Origin: Anopheles merus
Lineage: Eukaryota; Arthropoda; Insecta; Diptera; Culicidae
Direction: 5' to 3'
DNA length: 64,000 nt
NCBI RefSeq assembly: GCF_017562075.2
Contig: NC_054081.1
Span: 1,676,834-1,740,833, forward strand
The position numbers and the translations under genes are program-made. This document shows positions 11,458 to 23,707 of the stretch, in pieces (position 1 is the first letter of the stretch; each line of letters opens with the position of its first letter). A model generated the notes under the pieces. That model saw nothing but the letters and a program-made list of their open reading frames with translations, did no database searches and was not told the DNA's origin.

Positions 11458-12263
11458 TATTTATTTTGAGCCTTGCTCGCCCTAGAGAAGCTGTGGAGCT
11501 GCCCTGCCGACCAGGTGAGTCGTTTTGCCCCGGTTGCCTCGCAAGTACTTTCGGTGCGTTTGTGTCGGCATCCCCCAGCGACGCAATGCCCGTTTGAACG
11601 TGTCGTTCTGTTGTTTCAGCTCTGCAAACACTGCTAAAACACACAACACAACCGTCCGGTGACTAAAAATACGTGTCGAGTCCAGAGTCGTCGCTACGAT
11701 CCTTCTCCTACGGGCCGGGTGCGGAGAGAGCAGCTTTACAGTTTGGCCTAATACGAAAACAATCGCTGCTGCTGCTGCTGCCACGATTGAAGCTGTGCCA
11801 AAAACCTTTTGCCCGACCCGCCGACCAATAAGCGATGACGGGAATTTTTTGTGCATGAATGATGTGAGTTATGCCTCTCTTGCCCCCTGTACTGTCCCGG
11901 CCTACCGATCTGGTCGACCGTCCGGCCCTGCCCACAGGCCACAGCCGGCCCGTTGCGTTGATGCGCCTGTTGCGGTTTTATTTTAGATCTACTCGACGCT
12001 AGTAAAAATAGCCGACCGACACAATTCGCTGTACGCGCGCCGTACGTGGGAGCGCACACACATACACACACACAGCGTGCCAACAAAGTGTCAGCCGCGA
12101 AGCGACTGGCCAGCAGAAGCCATTCAAGCAGCAGCCGCTCGAAAGGACCCCTTTTTCCGGCGAAACGACGTGGCCACGGATTAGTGCGCTCTATGTTTGG
12201 GGCTCGGTAGCAGCAGCAACACACACACACACACACACATACACACGCTGTGGGGAGGACGCG
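11458..12263 (+). other. Upstream region of ALG12
   Basis: GC-rich sequence without a convincing domain-bearing ORF. It holds a CTG/CAG-rich stretch near 11766-11780 and AC microsatellites near 12055-12074 and 12219-12245, ending 18 bp before the ALG12 start codon. The promoter and 5' UTR of ALG12 probably lie here, but I could not place a start site. Confidence 0.5.
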
Positions 12264-15160
12264 ATGTCGGTGCTGGTGTTCCTGATTGCAGCCGCCCACT
12301 GCGTGTACACGCCGTTCACCAAGGTGGAGGAAAGCTTCAACCTGCAGGCGATCCACGATCTGCTCTACCACCGGACGAACCTTACCGAGGTGAGTGGACT
12401 GGGAGGGTGGAGCGCCATTTTACGCCAACTGTTGCAAAATTTCTCTCCTTGTTTTCCGCAGTACGATCACCATGAGTTCCCGGGCGTGGTGCCACGCACC
12501 TTTCTGGCCCCGCTGTTCATCGCGCTGCTGGTGACGCCAATCGCGACGCTGCTCGAGCTGTTCGAGATCAACAAGTTTTGGATGCAGTATGCAGGTAGGA
12601 TGTGTGCGCCATGCTGCGCCAGGCTTACGCCCGACCAGACCTTGACGGTTCCGTCTGCCCTTCCCCATCAGTTCGGTTTGCGCTCGCCGGCACGGTCGTG
12701 TTCGCCTGGAGCCGGCTGAAGAAAACGATCCTGCACCGGTTCGGCGTGACGGTCGGCGTCTGGTTCATGCTGATCACGGCCACCCAGTTCCACTTCATGT
12801 TCTACATGAGCCGCCCGCTGCCGAACATTATGGCGCTGCCGCTCGTGCTGCTCGCGATCGACTACTGGCTGAACCGGTGCGTCAAGCGGTTCGTCGTCTG
12901 CTCCGGCGCGGCCATCATCATCTTCCGGGCGGAGCTGGCCATGCTGCTCGGCCTGTACCTGCTGTACGATCTGTACTACCAGCGCATCTCGCTGCCCGCC
13001 CTGCTGCGCATCGCCATCCCGGCCGGTGTGCTGCTGGTCGCGCTCACCGTCACCGTGGACAGCTACTTCTGGCGCCGCCTCCTGTGGCCGGAGGCGGAGG
13101 TGTTCTGGTTCAACACGGTGCAGAACAAGAGCTCCGAGTGGGGCACCTCGCCGTTCCTGTGGTACGTCTACTCCGCGCTGCCGCGCGCGATGGGCCTCTC
13201 GATCGTGTTCGTACCGCTCGGCCTCTATCTGGAGACGCGCATCCGGTCGCTGGTGGTGCCGGCGGTCGTGTTCGTGCTGCTGTTCTCCTTCCTGCCCCAC
13301 AAGGAGCTGCGCTTCATCATCTACGTCTTTCCGCTGTTTAACGTGGCGGCAGCCTGCGCGTGCAATCGACTGTAAGTCGCCGGGGGGAGTGGTTCTGTGA
13401 CTGAACACGTGGAAGGGCACGGCATTAATGGCATGTTTTCTCCCCCCTGTTTTTCAGATGGTTAAACAGGCAGAAAAGTCTGTGGAACAAGTTTCTTTCG
13501 TTCGTGTGCATCGGCCATCTGTTCGGGAACACGCTGCTGACAATGTTTCTGCTGCTGGTCGCTGGCACCAACTATCCCGGCGGAGTGGCCATCTCGCGGT
13601 AAGTCGGTCACAGTCCATAAGCTGCCTCAGAATGTTAGCAGCTAGCAGAAATTCTCACCCGATAGCTGTCGGACGAGCGAGCGAGATAGATAGAGTAGAT
13701 CCCAAGATGCCTAAATCCCTAGAGATATATGAACTTTAATGGATTTATGATTTTTTTTTTAAATTCAAGAATCCTTGAAGATTCATGATTCATTGGATAT
13801 TCATGAATATTTAGAGATTCATGAATCTTTGTAGGTTTGAGAATCTTTGAAGATTTGTGAATCGTTAGAGATTCATGAATCTTTGAAGATTCGACTCGAG
13901 ATTCGAATCACTCATCACTGCTGATTCATATGAATGAATCGCATCGAAAGATCCATGAAACCCAACACTACACCGTATAATACGCAACGCTTTTCCCTCT
14001 CCCTCAGCTTCCATCGACTTGCGGCGGGAGAAATGAACGTGTCCGTCCACATCGACAACCTGTCAGCGCAGAGCGGCGTCTCGCGGTTCGCTCAGATCAA
14101 CTCCGACTGGACGTAAGCACGAAAGCCGCACCCGTTCCCCTCGTTCGAATCTACACTAACACGAACCTTTCATTTTCGTGTTTTTTTTTTCTTTTGCAGC
14201 TACAGCAAGCTCGAGAACCTGCGGCCGGACGACGAAATGCTGCACCGGTTCGACTATCTGCTGACCGAGGCGCAGGACAAATACTCGGACAAGATGCGGC
14301 TGCTGTCGCAGACGCACGAGATCGTCGAGTTTGTCGAGTGCTTCAGCAGCATCGGGCTGCAGTACCGGTCGGTGCTGCCGGTGAAGATCAAAACCAGACC
14401 GTGCATCTTCATCATGCGCCGCCGGTACGATCTGGCCGGCGACCGGCTGCGGTGGTCGGCGGTGCTGGACGGTAGCGGCGCGGGTGCGGCGGTCGAGCCC
14501 GAGCCAACCGGTTCCGTGTCGCTACACGATGAAGAGGAAGAGGAAGAAGACGAGGAGGAAGAGGAGGAGGAAAACGATGCAGTTGAAACGATCGAGAAGG
14601 AGCCGCCCGGGCAAGACGACGACCCCGATGCGGCCGATGTGGACAGTGCGGAGGAAGAAAAACGACCGGAAAAGCGGAAACGAAGCCTGTTCACCAAAGT
14701 GCCGCACCGGACGCATCGGAGAAAGGCGGCCGGCTCCGTCCCCCCGCTGCCGAAGCTGCGGCGGGTGGGCGGAAGGTTGCAGCCCTCGCTGCAGGGCGCT
14801 GACGACGACGACGACGACGACCGCAGCAGCAGCAGCACCAATCAACCAAGCACAGTAAAAGACGCCGAAGCAGAGGAGGAGGTAGAGGATGATGAGGAGG
14901 AGCAAGAGGAGGGTGGCGCGGGAGCCTCCCGATCGGCAGGCGGCAAGTACACCGGCAAGCTGAAGCTGGAGGCGCGCAAGCTGATCAAGGAGGAGAAGAT
15001 GCGCCGGATGGCGAGCAAGCTTACCCGGGCGAGCTTCAGCGAGGCGTGCAACCTCGACCGGATGTCGATGAAGGAGTGCCTCAAGAAGCTGATCGACGAC
15101 AGCGGCACGCTGGCGGACGAGCTGGACGACGAGCAAGGGGAAGGCGACGGCGGGCGCTAG
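12264..15160 (+). CDS. ALG12: ALG12, dolichol-P-Man:Man7GlcNAc2-PP-dolichol alpha-1,6-mannosyltransferase
   Basis: Six exons: 12264-12389, 12462-12594, 12672-13371, 13458-13598, 14008-14112 and 14200-15160. All have GT-AG introns and continuous frame, giving 721 residues. The enzyme is a multi-pass ER membrane protein of glycosyltransferase family 22 that adds the eighth mannose to the lipid-linked N-glycan precursor on the luminal side. Diagnostic features are the N-terminal YTPFTKVEESFNLQAIHD loop, many hydrophobic segments through residue ~380, and the family motif HKELRF in exon 3. The catalytic part ends near residue 480. A further ~240 residues are strongly acidic (long Glu/Asp runs), then Lys-rich with a helical tail (KLKLEARKLIKEEKMRR). 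Human ALG12 lacks this extension. The fourth intron (409 bp) carries imperfect GATTCATGAATC palindromes; the others are 72-87 bp. Confidence 0.95.
13740..13930. repeat. Imperfect palindromic repeat in ALG12 intron 4
   Basis: A run of variants of GATTCATGAATC and GAATCTTTGAAGATTC, each a short palindrome, spaced about 15-20 bp apart. Related fragments occur near 10200-10270 and 10730-10770, beside the GGAATC-filled MITE, suggesting one repeat family. Confidence 0.65.
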
Positions 15161-16426
15161 CGCTCAGCTGCTACTGTGTGGGTGCAGAGTAAAACGAAAA
15201 ACTCTTTATTGTTTCATACAAGTCAAATATTGAGTACGGTTTTTGTTCGGTTTCATTGTTAGGCTGCATGCTGCTGTTGCTGGGTTGTGATACCTATGTG
15301 TGTGTGTGTGTCTGTGGGTGTGTGTGTGTGTATAGGCTAAATAGAAATACAATCATGCTGAAGTGCTGTTGCTGCTGTCGAACGAGCTCCTCAATCAATC
15401 AAGTGTGCCTCCATTGGTAAATGTGTGCTACCTTCAACAAAGCTCCCTAAAGCATTCTTCTTTGGTGTAATGGTCTACTGCTGCTGCTGCTGCAATCGCT
15501 CTACGCTCGAACCGGATGACAGGCAGCGGATGCAGCAAAGACCTGTTGTTTCGGTGGTGTTCTACTATCCTAACCACGTGCTCCTAGAGGGCTCTACAAT
15601 CAAACAGGAGAACAACTATACTCTCTCTCACTCTCCACGCACACACCCTCTCTCTTTCGCTCTCGCTCGCTATAAACTTGCTAGCTCGTCCAAAAGGTAC
15701 TAAAACGCTATCCGTTAATATAGTTAAATATCTTCACGTTTAAAACATTCGCGGGAGAGGAAAACGCCCCAAGGGCGCGGGGGGGGGGGAAGGTACAACC
15801 GATAGCAGTTGTCTTTGTATGGTGCTCCCTTCCCTACCCTTCCCCGTGCATCCTGGGTGTGCAGTTTTTATTGCAAGAGTTGCCCGCCCAACTCATCTTA
15901 CACCGCGCGGCCTTGGCGCGGTCCGCTCGGATGGAATAGGGAAAGTGTGTCTGTTTTAGAGTTTTTGTTTTTTTGTTTACATATTTGGTTGGGTTAGTGA
16001 CACACACACACGCACGCACGGTAATTCGGTTTTAGGCCACAAAGTTACACTACTCCACTGTACCATCCGCGTTTTTCATCCTCCGCAAGCGTGCGCCAGC
16101 ACGTGGCACGCAGGATACGCGCCCGCGCTCGTCCGTCCCTCATGCCACCTCTTGCAGCGCATACCTTCCCTGTTCTGCTGTCGGTGCCGTGTATATATGT
16201 ATATATATATAGGTATATAATATTTGTTTCTTCTTCCTCGGTTTGTAGCAGTTACGTGTGTGGGGTGGTGTTTGGTGCATTAAAATCGTACGAAAACGTG
16301 TGCGCGCAATTCCTGTATGTATAGTTCCGCACCGAGATGCGCGTGTGTGTGTGTGTGAGAGAGAGAGTCGCGACTAAGCCGGGGGGTGCGTCTGTGGGCT
16401 CCAAGCAGTGCAGTGAGAATGACCTC
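15161..16426. other. Convergent 3' regions of ALG12 (+) and the INAF gene (-)
   Basis: Only non-coding sequence is seen: TG microsatellites (15299-15330), a CTG-rich patch near 15476-15492 and a short G run near 15780. On the - strand an AATAAA hexamer lies at 15205-15210, which would give the INAF gene a ~1.2 kb 3' UTR ending within 50 bp of the ALG12 stop codon. I found no clear AATAAA for ALG12 on the + strand. Confidence 0.5.
15205..15210 (-). terminator. Candidate polyadenylation signal (AATAAA) for the upstream INAF gene
   Basis: Reading the - strand, AATAAA follows the stop codon of the INAF-motif gene by about 1.2 kb and lies only 45 bp from the ALG12 stop codon on the opposite strand. 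It is placed by motif alone. Confidence 0.35.
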
Positions 16427-17140
16427 TCATTGCGGCCCGGTTTCGTCGGCATCGAGCTGGATGGTGGTGTGGTTGGAGTACAGCTCGTAGTTGCCGCTCT
16501 GCTCGTAATCGTCGCTACCGTCGTCCTCGTCCGTGTGCAGCCGGGGCCCATCGCTCGCGGCCGAGCCTGGCTGCTGCTCCGCCTGCAGCTGGTAGGAGAG
16601 TGGACCGTCGGGCGGCGACTGCTTGCCCGGACGGTGCTGCTGCTGCTGCTGCTGCTGCTGATGGTACAGCTCGATCAGTTTGGTGAGATTGGACGACTCC
16701 GAGATCTGTACCTCCTTCCGGATCTTGACGACGCGATCCTGCACCAGGTGCTGGTAGAAGGTGTGGAAAAAGCGGCTCGCCGGTACCTCGCTGCGGTTCG
16801 CCAGCCGGATCGCCAGATGGTCCGGTATGATAAGGGTATCTGGAGGGTGCAAAGAGGAGATACGAAAAAAAGAGAAAGAGCACAAATTAAAGATACTCCA
16901 GTGACAATGAACGCCCCGAAACCGACCGATCGTTTGCGTTTTCTGCTGCATCGGGTTCGTGCTCGGATCCCAGAAGAAGATGTAGTAGAGCGACAGCATG
17001 ATGGCGACCAGCGACACGCACAGCACGTACGCCGCCACCGTCAGGATGCGTATCGCCTTCTGGTTCTGTTTCGCCTCGTACAGCCGATCCTTCGAGTCTT
17101 CGCCCGCGAGCTTTATCTTCTCCTCGGCCGTGTAGCTCAT
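16427..17140 (-). CDS. INAF-motif small membrane protein (TRP-channel-associated family), longer paralogue
   Basis: Two exons on the - strand, 17140-16927 and 16839-16427, encode 208 residues from an ATG. After a charged N-terminus, residues ~31-58 form the single membrane span with the INAF signature (YVLCVSLVAIMLSLYYIFFW followed by DP). Drosophila inaF proteins carrying this motif are needed for normal TRP channel function in photoreceptors; the role here is inferred from that family. The rest of exon 2 is a soluble tail with a Gln-rich run and an acidic, Tyr-containing end. The intron is 87 bp, divisible by three and free of stop codons, so an unspliced message would read through to a 237-residue protein. 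A second INAF gene on the same strand lies about 6.6 kb away at 23708-23965. Confidence 0.85.
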   Translation of the reverse strand: MSYTAEEKIKLAGEDSKDRLYEAKQNQKAIRILTVAAYVLCVSLVAIMLSLYYIFFWDPSTNPMQQKTQTIGRFRGVHCHWSIFNLCSFSFFRISSLHPPDTLIIPDHLAIRLANRSEVPASRFFHTFYQHLVQDRVVKIRKEVQISESSNLTKLIELYHQQQQQQQQHRPGKQSPPDGPLSYQLQAEQQPGSAASDGPRLHTDEDDGSDDYEQSGNYELYSNHTTIQLDADETGPQ

Positions 17141-18279
17141 CGTGTTGCCGCTGCTGCTGTGTGCCGTTCCCCCGTTGGCCGCCTATCGCATCGGACTCTC
17201 GCTCGGTGTGTCAGTGTGTCTCTGCATGTATTGGGATTGGGTGAAATTAGCCAACTATTGCATTTTTGTTTACTGTTTAGCTGCCCAACACGGCTCGCGG
17301 AGGCGAGGGAAGGGCGTGCGGCAAATGTGTGTTCAAGTGTGCAGAATCGCTCTGTAGCGCAGGGGTTAGCAAGCGTTTTGGGGCAAAAGGGTCAACGTTT
17401 GTTATTTGATGCATTACTCCACGATTGATATAGTTACTTCTTTGTGGAAGATATTTTTGTGTAACTAATGCTTTTAACGCCAATTTCTTAGATGGCAAAG
17501 TTGGAGACCTAAATGAATAAGTCTGGTGGCAATGGGAAACGAAAGATTTGGCAACAAAACATTCAATACCAATGTTGGAATTTTTGATTGAAAGTTTTAT
17601 TTATGAACCAAATGATTGAAAAATGTCACAAATGTATTATTATATCGGCTGATTTTATTATTGTTATCGAATTCCAGCATTCCAGATACCTCGAATTCCA
17701 GTTGAAAAAGCGAAGGAAAAAATGATTAAATTCTTGCAGTCAACCTTGTTTTCTTTTTTTGCTAAGTGACTTCAAGGTTTCCACAAAGTTTTCTTCAATC
17801 TTCTTTTCTCTACCATTAACGGACAAATCGGAGAAGCGAATCATCAGCATTAGTGCTCGATATCAGAACCCTAGCGGAACATAAATCATGAGCGATGCTT
17901 TGCCAGCTTTGAAGTAGAATTTGGAATTAAAACTCCTAGATCAAATACAAAAAAGACAGCAAATAGACAAAAACATGATAAAAAGGACAAAAATTAGCAG
18001 AAAGTGCATTTTAAATAATTCCTTTGAAATTTCAGAACGTTTTGACTTGAATTAAGACTTTTCATTCTTGGTGGACATGTTTCAAACCTTTCTTATATCT
18101 TGGATAGCCTTTCCGGTTATTGATATGGAAACAAATCATGCTCTCCGCTCGGAAATACTACTCATTCGTCAAAAATTCGTGCGAAGATAATAAATCAGAC
18201 AATTTCGCCCAATCTCGCTAGAGGCGTTTTTCCAAAAAATGACATCAAATGGTAGTTTTCCTCCTTGCTTTTAAATGAA
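17141..18279. other. Intergenic, AT-rich, nothing recognised
   Basis: Upstream region of the first INAF gene, then AT-rich sequence leading into the LINE remnant. No gene, RNA or distinct repeat was recognised. Confidence 0.5.
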
Positions 18280-19436
18280 AACTAGTGGTTTTAAAATCAA
18301 CCACTGTTCAGATCTTCACTATACGGCAGATCTTGGAGAAGATGGCTGAATACATACCCGACACGTACCATCTCTTCATTGACTTCAATGCTGCAGATGA
18401 TAGCATAGCCAGGGTAAAACTATACGACGCTATGATCTCTTTTGGAGTCCCGGCCAATCTAATAAGGCTAGTTAGAATGACGATGACCAACGTCACTTGC
18501 TAGGGGAAAACTCTCAGGACCTTTTGCTACCACCAAAGGTCAGCGTCAGGGTGACGGACGTGCCTGTCTTCTATTCAATTTGGCTAGAGAGTGCCATTCG
18601 TGACATGAGGGCGGATACTTCGGGAATCATCTTCTATAAGTCAACCCAGATCCTGGCATACACTGATGATATAGAAATCATTGGTCTGCGGCTCTCCTAT
18701 GTAGCAGAATCATATCAAGGGATTGAGCAGGCAGCAGAGAACCTCGGATTGCAGAATAACGAGACAAAGACCAAACTGATGGTGGCAACATCAGCTACTC
18801 TACAATCAACAAATCTAAATTTACGTAAGCGTGGCGTACATATAGATGAACGCACTTTTGAAGTCGTCCCAGAATTCACTTATCTTGGGTCTAAGGTCAG
18901 TAACGACAATAGGATTGTAGTTGAGTTGAGCGCAAGGACGCTGGCTGTCAACCAGTCTTTCTACAGCCTGAGAAACCTGTCACAACGGAAGAAGCTGGGT
19001 CTATATAGTCCCTATAAAGTTCCGGTATTCAAATACATCTCTAAGGCATGGATAATGTCCCAATCTCACAAATCCCTCGCAGCCGCGTTTGAGAGGAAGA
19101 TGCTCAGAAGGATACTTGGCCCCGTATGTGTGGAAGGACAATGGAGGATCCGTTTTACTAGATGTTCGTGGACCTCACTGTCGTACAGCGTATCAAGCTC
19201 GCCAGGTTCCAGTGGGCTGGCCATGTTGTACCCATGGAAACGGACGACCCAGCCCGTAAAATCTTGTTTGGGTGCCACAAGGCCAGAAGAGGCGTGGTAG
19301 GCCCAAATGCAAGTGGCAAGATAGCGTGGAGGCGTTCGCCATTAAGGTCGGGATGACAGATTGGGACGGTATCGGACACTCCAGAGGAAGACTAAGACCG
19401 CAAAGCGGGTGTGGCGCCTGATAAGTAAGTAAGTCA
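18280..19436 (+). mobile_element. Decayed RTE-type LINE, reverse transcriptase remnant
   Basis: Two overlapping frames give LINE reverse-transcriptase pieces: FTIRQILEKMAEYIPDTYHL with LFIDFNAADDS (18285-18503), then LAYTDDIEIIG (the YxDD active-site region, here YTDD), EFTYLGSKVS and FERKMLRRILGPVC (18497-19300). A frameshift near 18500, loss of the endonuclease half and later frame breaks show it is dead. The end carries a short GTAAG-type tandem (about 19424-19434), a common tail for RTE-clade elements. The clade was assigned by remembered sequence style, not by search. Confidence 0.8.
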
Positions 19437-22400
19437 GCCATAAAATGGTAGTTTTCTTTCGTGTTTTTAAAAGAGTTAGCCACATTGCACAAAAAAAAAC
19501 CCTGAACAAGTCTAGTGCCGAACAGCTGATACCGCTCTTTTTCAAGAAATTTTGGACATCAAGCAAAATATCCTTCGAGCCAAAAATGCTTCCCATCGCC
19601 ACAACAAGAACTCGATTTTGGTAGTCTGCCACCAGCCACTTGTGTTTTAAGTGCAATTGTTCACAGCCATTGCAAAAGAAAAATGTAAACTCCGGATCGG
19701 CTTCTTGCCGATCCCTGGCCATTGCTGCCCTGCCGAGACAAAAACACGCCGTTCGTGTCGGCTAAATGTAAACACACGCGAGAGAGCGAGCGTGCGAGCG
19801 CTCGGGCAATAGCAGAGCTGCAAACATCTGCGTGTGCTATTTTCCGCCGTGCGGCCGGAGGGCACACCAGGACGGGCGGCTAATTACGTACGCGTGGAAA
19901 TAATTATTGATTTTTCCAAACAACCGCACACTGAGCGCGGGATGGAGAGCGCAAAGCTGGATAAAGGGCAATCTATGTGCCCTGCCGGGGGTTTTATGCG
20001 CTTCATTCCTTCGGATCGTTTGTTGTTTTTCTTTTTTTCATTTTCGTCCTGTCTTTGATTCGAGATAAGCAGCCACCAACATAGCTTATCTCTCTCACCG
20101 TGCTTTTGCTTAATTTATTTCCTTTTACTTCCTTCCTTTGGTATGTCTAATAACGCAAATTGATAGATAGCGTTGATTCGATTTGTCGTTCCCTAAATGG
20201 ATTACGGCAATTAAGGCGCACAAATACAAACAGATACACACACTGGCACACAGTTCTTCCCGTATGCCGTAGGTCAGTGTGCTGCCTGGTGGAGGGGGCA
20301 GCAAAATTAGGTTAAGCATTTCCCGCGGCATCCAGCGCGATGAAAGCAAGTTAATTATTTTCCAACCAGCCTTTCAACACTCACACTCGGGACCACACTG
20401 CTCCATTTGCCAGAGACGGATTTTATTACCACTCACTCATAAATACCTGACGGGGATGATGGTTGGTTTGTGGGTAGGAAAAACACAAACACAGAGCGTC
20501 GGGAAACACGGGAAACAAAACATACGCAAATTTATAGTCCCGGAATGTCTGTCATGACCTGAGACGGCTCTGATGCACGCTTTGATCGGAAAATGCATTC
20601 GCCTTCCCCGCCACAGCCACACAGCGGACTGGATTTACGAGCTCGCTTTTATTGAGGAAACCGAAGCAAACACCCTCAGAACACACACACACACTAACAC
20701 ACACGCCCTCTCGTCGCGCGCTATCTGTTTTATGTTTGCGCCTAATGGTAATAAATTTACATTTTACGTTTGGTGCGCCTTGAACAAAGAGCATACGGGG
20801 GTAGTGCCGTTTTCCCTTCGGCAGGTCCAGTGCTGCCCTTTTCCAGCGTGTCACCGACCCCGCCGCGGGAGTTGCGGTTGATGGAGAGAAGCACAGTGGT
20901 TGATGGCGCCGAGTTTTCCGCGGTCCCCTGTCGGTTTCGCTTTGCACTGCACTGCGTGGCGTGTTACATCCTTTGCCGGGAAGGCCGCCGCCTGGAACGA
21001 GCTGCCGTTTTTTTTTTGCCGCAGCGAGAATTTGTTTTGCTTTTCGGTGCGATGGAAAAACACGATTTCAGTGTGGAAAATAAAACACGCACGCACACAC
21101 ACACACGGTCACACGCGAACGAAATCCAGCGTCAGCGTGCGCTCGATTTGCACCTTGCTGTTTTTCTAGTCCACTGCTGCGCGGGTAAACAAAAAGAAAA
21201 ACGCCACTCGCTTGGGCACGTCCATCGGAACTAAACAGTGGCCAATGGTGGAAATCATCGCTAGGATCCAGTTGTTTTCCCTACATTCCATCACCGCCTT
21301 TTAGCGAACGTCCGCTCCATTTCGGGTACGTGCGCGCTCTCGCTCTGGGGCCCGAGCCTGTGCGAGCGCGCGGGAGAGATTTGAGCATTGGAGTCGGAAA
21401 AATCTCCCTCCCAATCAATGCAGCACGTACACACACACAGAGCACTACAATGTTGGCTCCTTCTTTTGTTGGGACGGGCGGAGAGTGTCCCGAGATTGGA
21501 GTCACGGCGTTCTCGGGACAACAGCAAAAATGGAGCGGAGCGGAAAATCAAGGAACTCCCGGTCGCGGTTTCTTTCCCCCTGTTTGACTCACGGGGATTA
21601 AGTTACCTGTAACGACCTAATCGAACGGGTATGTGTGTGTATGGTACTATTTTAAATGAAATTATAAAACTATTATATCAAGACATGCACAAAAGGTCAA
21701 AAAGGTCATTAAAAGAGCGGATTCGACGGAGATACGATGGCGCGCTCCAAAAGACAGGGTTTGTGGGTTTCTGTTTAGCAGCAGATTCCAGTTGGGTTGC
21801 CGATATTGATCGGTGTTTATTTTTTGTTTTAAAACCAGCATGCAGAAGATGTAAAAAGAGAATTGTAAAATACAAAAAAATATTAAAGTGATAACTGGAC
21901 GACCACAGACAACTGGATGCGATGAAATCTAAACGAAGTTAGCATGTGTAAGCATTAACATGGGTAGATCTGGAAAAGGGTAATTTTCAAAACTCAACAA
22001 AACGACGTTTTTCCCGAGCATCTTGTTCCCATTCCCGAGCATCTCAAATGCACATCACATTGGAACTATAACATTTGTGTGCATTGATCGAAACTACAAG
22101 GCCTATTCTTATATGGATTAGGCTTCTCTTCACGAGGCTACCTGGCCTCTGGCCTATGCAATAGATGCGTCGGTCGTTACAAAGCCGGACATAATCAATT
22201 CCCAGACCAAAGCAAGGACTGACTATTCGGCTGTGTGATACTGATACAGGGACGAATCCAAAAAGGAAGAATAAAAAAAGGAAAATAACTAAAAACAACA
22301 TTAAACAAAGTCTCGGAAGTTTATATAGGCCGGCATTACCGCGAAAGTTGATAAGCCAAGAAAAGAAGAAGAAGAAGAAGAAGAAGCTTTTGTGTTTCCA

Positions 22401-23707
22401 GGGTATTCCTTGCCTGGATTTTGAATGCATCTCGATATTCTGTTAAACTCGTGTCACGATTTATTAAGCGTTTTCCATAAATGTTTTGATTCAATGTGTT
22501 TGTCAAATTTGTTTCAAAAATGCCTGAACAATGCCAAAAATAGGAAGAGCGATTAAAAAAATTAAAAACGAAGAAAAAATCAAGGAACAAATTCAAAAAC
22601 ATCCAGAAGCAATAAAAAAAATGTAAATACTGTCAGAACGACCGATTTGTTATTTCCCAAACTTCTTAAGGATGGTTCATAGAGCTATTATCCTTTTACT
22701 GAAGCTAGTAGCTTTTTCCTGTACAGAACAAACCTTGATAGTTCAGTGAGTCCCTTCCTAGAAATTAATCGGTATCAACGTTAAATAAACACAAAACTAT
22801 ATATGCCCAAAACAGGAACATTGAACCAATAAAAATCTGTATAAAAAAAAATTGTTAAAATACATGAGGTTTCAAAAAATAAATTTAATCCACAAGACCC
22901 CTGCAGCGTAGTTGTCAGTGCAAAAGCCAGCAAACGCATTTGGCGCTGCTCCGATATCCATTGTTCGCCTGGCACTTAATCCGGACCGTTAAATGGGCTG
23001 GGATTTTCCCTGATGCCATTAAACCTAGCGTTACCCCCATGCCGCCCAAACCCCACCCTTCTCCTCCCGTTGGGCATTCCAAGTAAGCAATGATTAATAA
23101 TCTAAATAAATGTCTGCGCCATCATGTGACTTTTGCATGGGAGGGTTTAGCCAATTGGGACGGTTTCCAATCCCATTCGAAAACATCTCCATATTTGTTT
23201 TTCAATATGAAAAGCTACTTCAACGAGAGAGAGAGAGTGAGAGAGAGTGGAAGAAAAACAATCCGCAGCGTACGCAAACCACTCAAAAGAAAGCACTACA
23301 CCGTAATGAGCCGTGATCGGGAGGACGTTTGGAATGTTGTTTGCTAAGCAATTTTAAATAATCCACTCCCTTCATGGACTGTCGACATCGGTAATGTGTC
23401 GGTCCACTACTTTGCCACTACCGAGGGGCCGGGGAAGATTTGTGTTTTATGTAACGTTGTGCCGCCGTTAATCCTATTACGGGTCATGGATTCTTCAAAT
23501 TCTACCCGTACAAGCACACACACGCTGAATAGAATTGCATAATTCCCACTGTTACTTCTCACCACAAAAAAAAACAACCTAAAAGGGGCTTTGAAGTAGT
23601 CTCTCCTCCAACCAGCCAGCTTACCTTAAAGCTAAGTAACTGCTCTGCTGCATCCGCAACCGGGAAAGGATTGATTGGTGGAGAGTGTGACTGCGCCGAC
23701 TCCCGCG
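19437..23707. other. Intergenic, no gene recognised
   Basis: No ORF with a recognisable domain. Simple repeats include AC runs near 20684-20703 and 21090-21107, an AAG run near 22363-22385 and a GAGA patch near 23226-23247. An 86-codon ORF at 21631-21891 with basic segments has no recognisable family and is not called. Confidence 0.55.

Noticed and set aside
12668..13420. A 250-codon - strand ORF
   Set aside because: Antisense shadow of ALG12 exon 3, the GC-rich membrane domain.
16337..17428. A 363-codon + strand ORF
   Set aside because: Antisense to the INAF gene; the - strand carries the conserved motif and coherent splicing.
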